This document shows, in pieces, positions 5,811-6,581 of a stretch of 6,581 nt of DNA. Each line of letters starts with the position of its first letter. Positions within the stretch are counted from its first letter, which is position 1. The notes beneath the pieces are model-generated. The model was given only the letters and a program-made list of their open reading frames with translations. It was not told the DNA's origin and did no database searches. The position numbers and the translations under genes were made by a program. This DNA comes from Candidatus Poseidoniaceae archaeon (lineage in GTDB: Archaea; Thermoplasmatota; Poseidoniia; Poseidoniales; Poseidoniaceae), in contig JAKUNY010000080.1 in the NCBI GenBank assembly GCA_022451765.1, forward strand, positions 1-6,581, in the 5' to 3' direction.

Positions 5811-6128
5811 TCACTCTTCTTCAGTGAAATCGCCTTCTCCAAGCAATTCAATGTACATGCTGCTCACTGTCTTCGTGCGTCCATCATCGCCTGGCAATTC
5901 AATTGAGTCGGTTTCGATGTTGACAATGGTAACCTTCTCAGGAAGTTTGGAAGCGATGATTCCGTGACGTCTGCGGCAGATTTCAGCAACATCCACTGCG
6001 CGACTTATCGCTTGACCTCTCGCTTGCAATCGAACCAAACGTTCACCCTCTTGCATTGCCATCAAAACTGCTTTTACGTATGAGAAAGAAGGCTTTTTTC
6101 CGACGTAAACCACTCGAGCGTCAGTCAT
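5811..6128 (-). CDS. albA: Alba family DNA/RNA-binding chromatin protein
   Basis: Alba (Sso10b family) is a small dimeric archaeal protein that coats DNA and also binds RNA. The 105 residues match the whole family length. VVYVGKKPSFSYVKAVL (6-22) contains the Lys11-Lys12 pair equivalent to Lys16/Lys17 of Sulfolobus Alba, where acetylation is reported. LVRLQARGQAISRAVDVAEI (31-50) is the core family motif, followed by CRRR (51-54). Gln35 sits where a Lys is common. The C-terminus is acidic (GEGDFTEEE). ATG 6128 is the start: a TATA-like element is centred 25-26 bases upstream and no Shine-Dalgarno is present, so the mRNA is probably leaderless. Its stop codon directly abuts the stop of the convergent ArsC-like gene. 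A tRNA-Gly gene lies upstream on the same strand. Confidence 0.96.
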   Translation of the reverse strand: MTDARVVYVGKKPSFSYVKAVLMAMQEGERLVRLQARGQAISRAVDVAEICRRRHGIIASKLPEKVTIVNIETDSIELPGDDGRTKTVSSMYIELLGEGDFTEEE

Positions 6129-6149
6129 GATGTCCGATTGTACAAGCAG

Positions 6150-6157
6150 TATGTAAA
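6150..6157 (-). promoter_or_regulatory. TATA-like element of albA
   Basis: TTTACATA on the minus strand is preceded by an A-rich stretch (GAAAAAGCC) where a TFB-recognition element would lie. It is centred 25-26 bases before the A of the albA ATG, the distance expected between an archaeal TATA box and the transcription start. This predicts a leaderless transcript. The element lies between albA and the tRNA 3' end, so albA need not depend on tRNA transcription. Confidence 0.55.
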
Positions 6158-6178
6158 GGCTTTTTCAGTCAACTTTGG

Positions 6179-6250
6179 TGCGAGCGCCGGGACTCGAACC
6201 CGGGTTCAGGCGTTGGCAACGCCCGGTGATAACCACTACACTACGCTCGC
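6179..6250 (-). tRNA. tRNA-Gly(GCC), with CCA following at 6178-6176
   Basis: The minus strand folds into a complete 72-base cloverleaf. The acceptor stem GCGAGCG pairs with CGCTCGC over seven base pairs. The D arm is GTGT/TCAC, with three pairs plus a U13-U22 mismatch, and the loop holds the invariant GG. The anticodon arm is GGGCG-TTGCCAA-CGCCT, giving anticodon GCC for glycine codons GGC/GGU; its first pair is G-U. The variable loop is four bases, and the T arm is CCGGG-TTCGAGT-CCCGG. The discriminator base is A. The three genomic bases after it on the minus strand are CCA, so the mature 3' end appears to be encoded. No intron is present. Confidence 0.97.
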
Positions 6251-6277
6251 AGGTAGCAAGCAACCCACCGAGCAGGG

Positions 6278-6285
6278 GTATAAAC
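6278..6285 (-). promoter_or_regulatory. TATA box of the tRNA-Gly gene
   Basis: GTTTATAC on the minus strand is centred about 31 bases upstream of the first tRNA base at 6250. That gives a transcription start near 6255 and a leader of a few bases, normal for archaeal tRNA genes. It lies in the 57-base gap after the surface-protein stop and is the best TATA match in the window. Confidence 0.6.
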
Positions 6286-6307
6286 GATTGTCGGCGTAAT
6301 TGTATGC

Positions 6308-6581
6308 TCACTGGAATCCAAATCGGTCGTGTCCATTCTTTGGCGGCTGACGTTGCCGGAAATAGACCACCAAACCTGCGAGAAGAGCCGTCACACCAAC
6401 GGCCACTGCGATGAGGGTTACCGAGAATTCACCATCGCTCGACCCGAGAACTCCTTCATCAGCTTCGGCAACAATTACAATGAACGATGTTGGCGATGTT
6501 GCATCACCATAGGCGTCGGATGCTTGAACGAAAATCTCGTGCGCACTGATTGGCGTTGAGGTGCGAATTGATGCTGTTGCG
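6308..6581 (-). CDS. C-terminal end of a membrane-anchored surface protein, 5'-truncated by the window edge
   Basis: The reverse strand gives 90 residues ending at a TGA at 6310-6308. The visible part starts in a Ser/Thr-rich beta-strand pattern, with HEIFVQASDAYGDATSPTSF resembling the end of an Ig-like or cadherin-like extracellular domain. A short acidic linker (EADEGVLGSSDGE) follows. Next comes one hydrophobic helix (about FSVTLIAVAVGVTALLAGLV) and a short tail with basic residues (YFRQRQ... to FGFQ). This is a C-terminal transmembrane anchor with the domain outside the cell, a common layout for large archaeal surface proteins. The rest runs past base 6581, so neither the size nor the function can be given. 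The frame is open across all 274 bases. Confidence 0.75.
   Translation of the reverse strand, partial: ATASIRTSTPISAHEIFVQASDAYGDATSPTSFIVIVAEADEGVLGSSDGEFSVTLIAVAVGVTALLAGLVVYFRQRQPPKNGHDRFGFQ

Noticed and set aside
5447..5851. 134-residue open frame on the minus strand opposite the ArsC-like gene
   Set aside because: It is a shadow of the plus-strand gene, and also overlaps the end of albA; it shows no recognisable motif.
6175..6414. 79-residue plus-strand open frame over the tRNA
   Set aside because: Its first part is the complement of the tRNA-Gly gene and the rest is antisense to the surface-protein end.
1..6581. CRISPR array, insertion sequence, integrase, toxin-antitoxin or phage defence genes
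   Set aside because: No direct-repeat arrays, terminal inverted repeats or characteristic proteins were found; the tRNA gene has no adjacent integrase or duplicated 3' end in the window.

Overview
The window looks archaeal. It carries a stand-alone Bud32 kinase of the KEOPS complex, an Alba chromatin protein, and a tRNA-Gly and several genes with TATA-like elements centred about 25-28 bases upstream of the RNA start or start codon. Together with membrane-anchored surface-protein architectures and moderate GC content, this fits a marine Thermoplasmatota lineage such as Poseidoniales (Marine Group II). That placement is an inference from gene style, not from a phylogenetic marker.

Layout from left to right. 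A 3'-truncated quinolinate synthase gene (nadA, minus strand, bases 1-735) is divergent from bud32 (plus, 812-1495). The 3' end of bud32 overlaps by 32 bases the 3' end of a 698-residue membrane protein on the minus strand (1464-3560). That protein fuses a PAP2/Aur1-like phosphotransferase domain to an extracytoplasmic beta-rich, TolB-like domain and a C-terminal membrane anchor. Upstream of it on the same strand lie a small DUF971 (GBBH-like N-terminal domain) protein, an Mrp/Nbp35-type P-loop ATPase and a small four-helix membrane protein, all reading leftward with short gaps. This looks like an operon, membrane protein - mrp - DUF971, perhaps reading through into the PAP2 gene. A divergent gene on the plus strand (5454-5810) encodes an ArsC/low-molecular-weight phosphatase family protein. 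Its stop codon abuts the stop codon of the convergent albA gene (5811-6128). Upstream of albA on the minus strand are tRNA-Gly(GCC) and then the C-terminal end of a surface protein that runs off the right edge.

How the genes fit together. Mrp and DUF971 are fused in the plant Fe-S protein HCF101 and are neighbours here, so they probably work on the same Fe-S or cofactor-related process. This Mrp, however, lacks the CPxC-type cysteine pair and has an insert in its place, and the DUF971 protein has a four-cysteine site instead of the usual three-Cys one-His site. NadA is itself a 4Fe-4S enzyme, but it is not in the same operon. Bud32, tRNA-Gly and Alba are core informational genes.

The most unusual local structure is a perfect 10-base inverted repeat around the start of the PAP2 fusion gene. 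It puts the Shine-Dalgarno sequence in the hairpin loop and the AUG in the stem. I saw no CRISPR array, insertion sequence, integrase or defence system, and no stretch over 300 bases lacks a gene.
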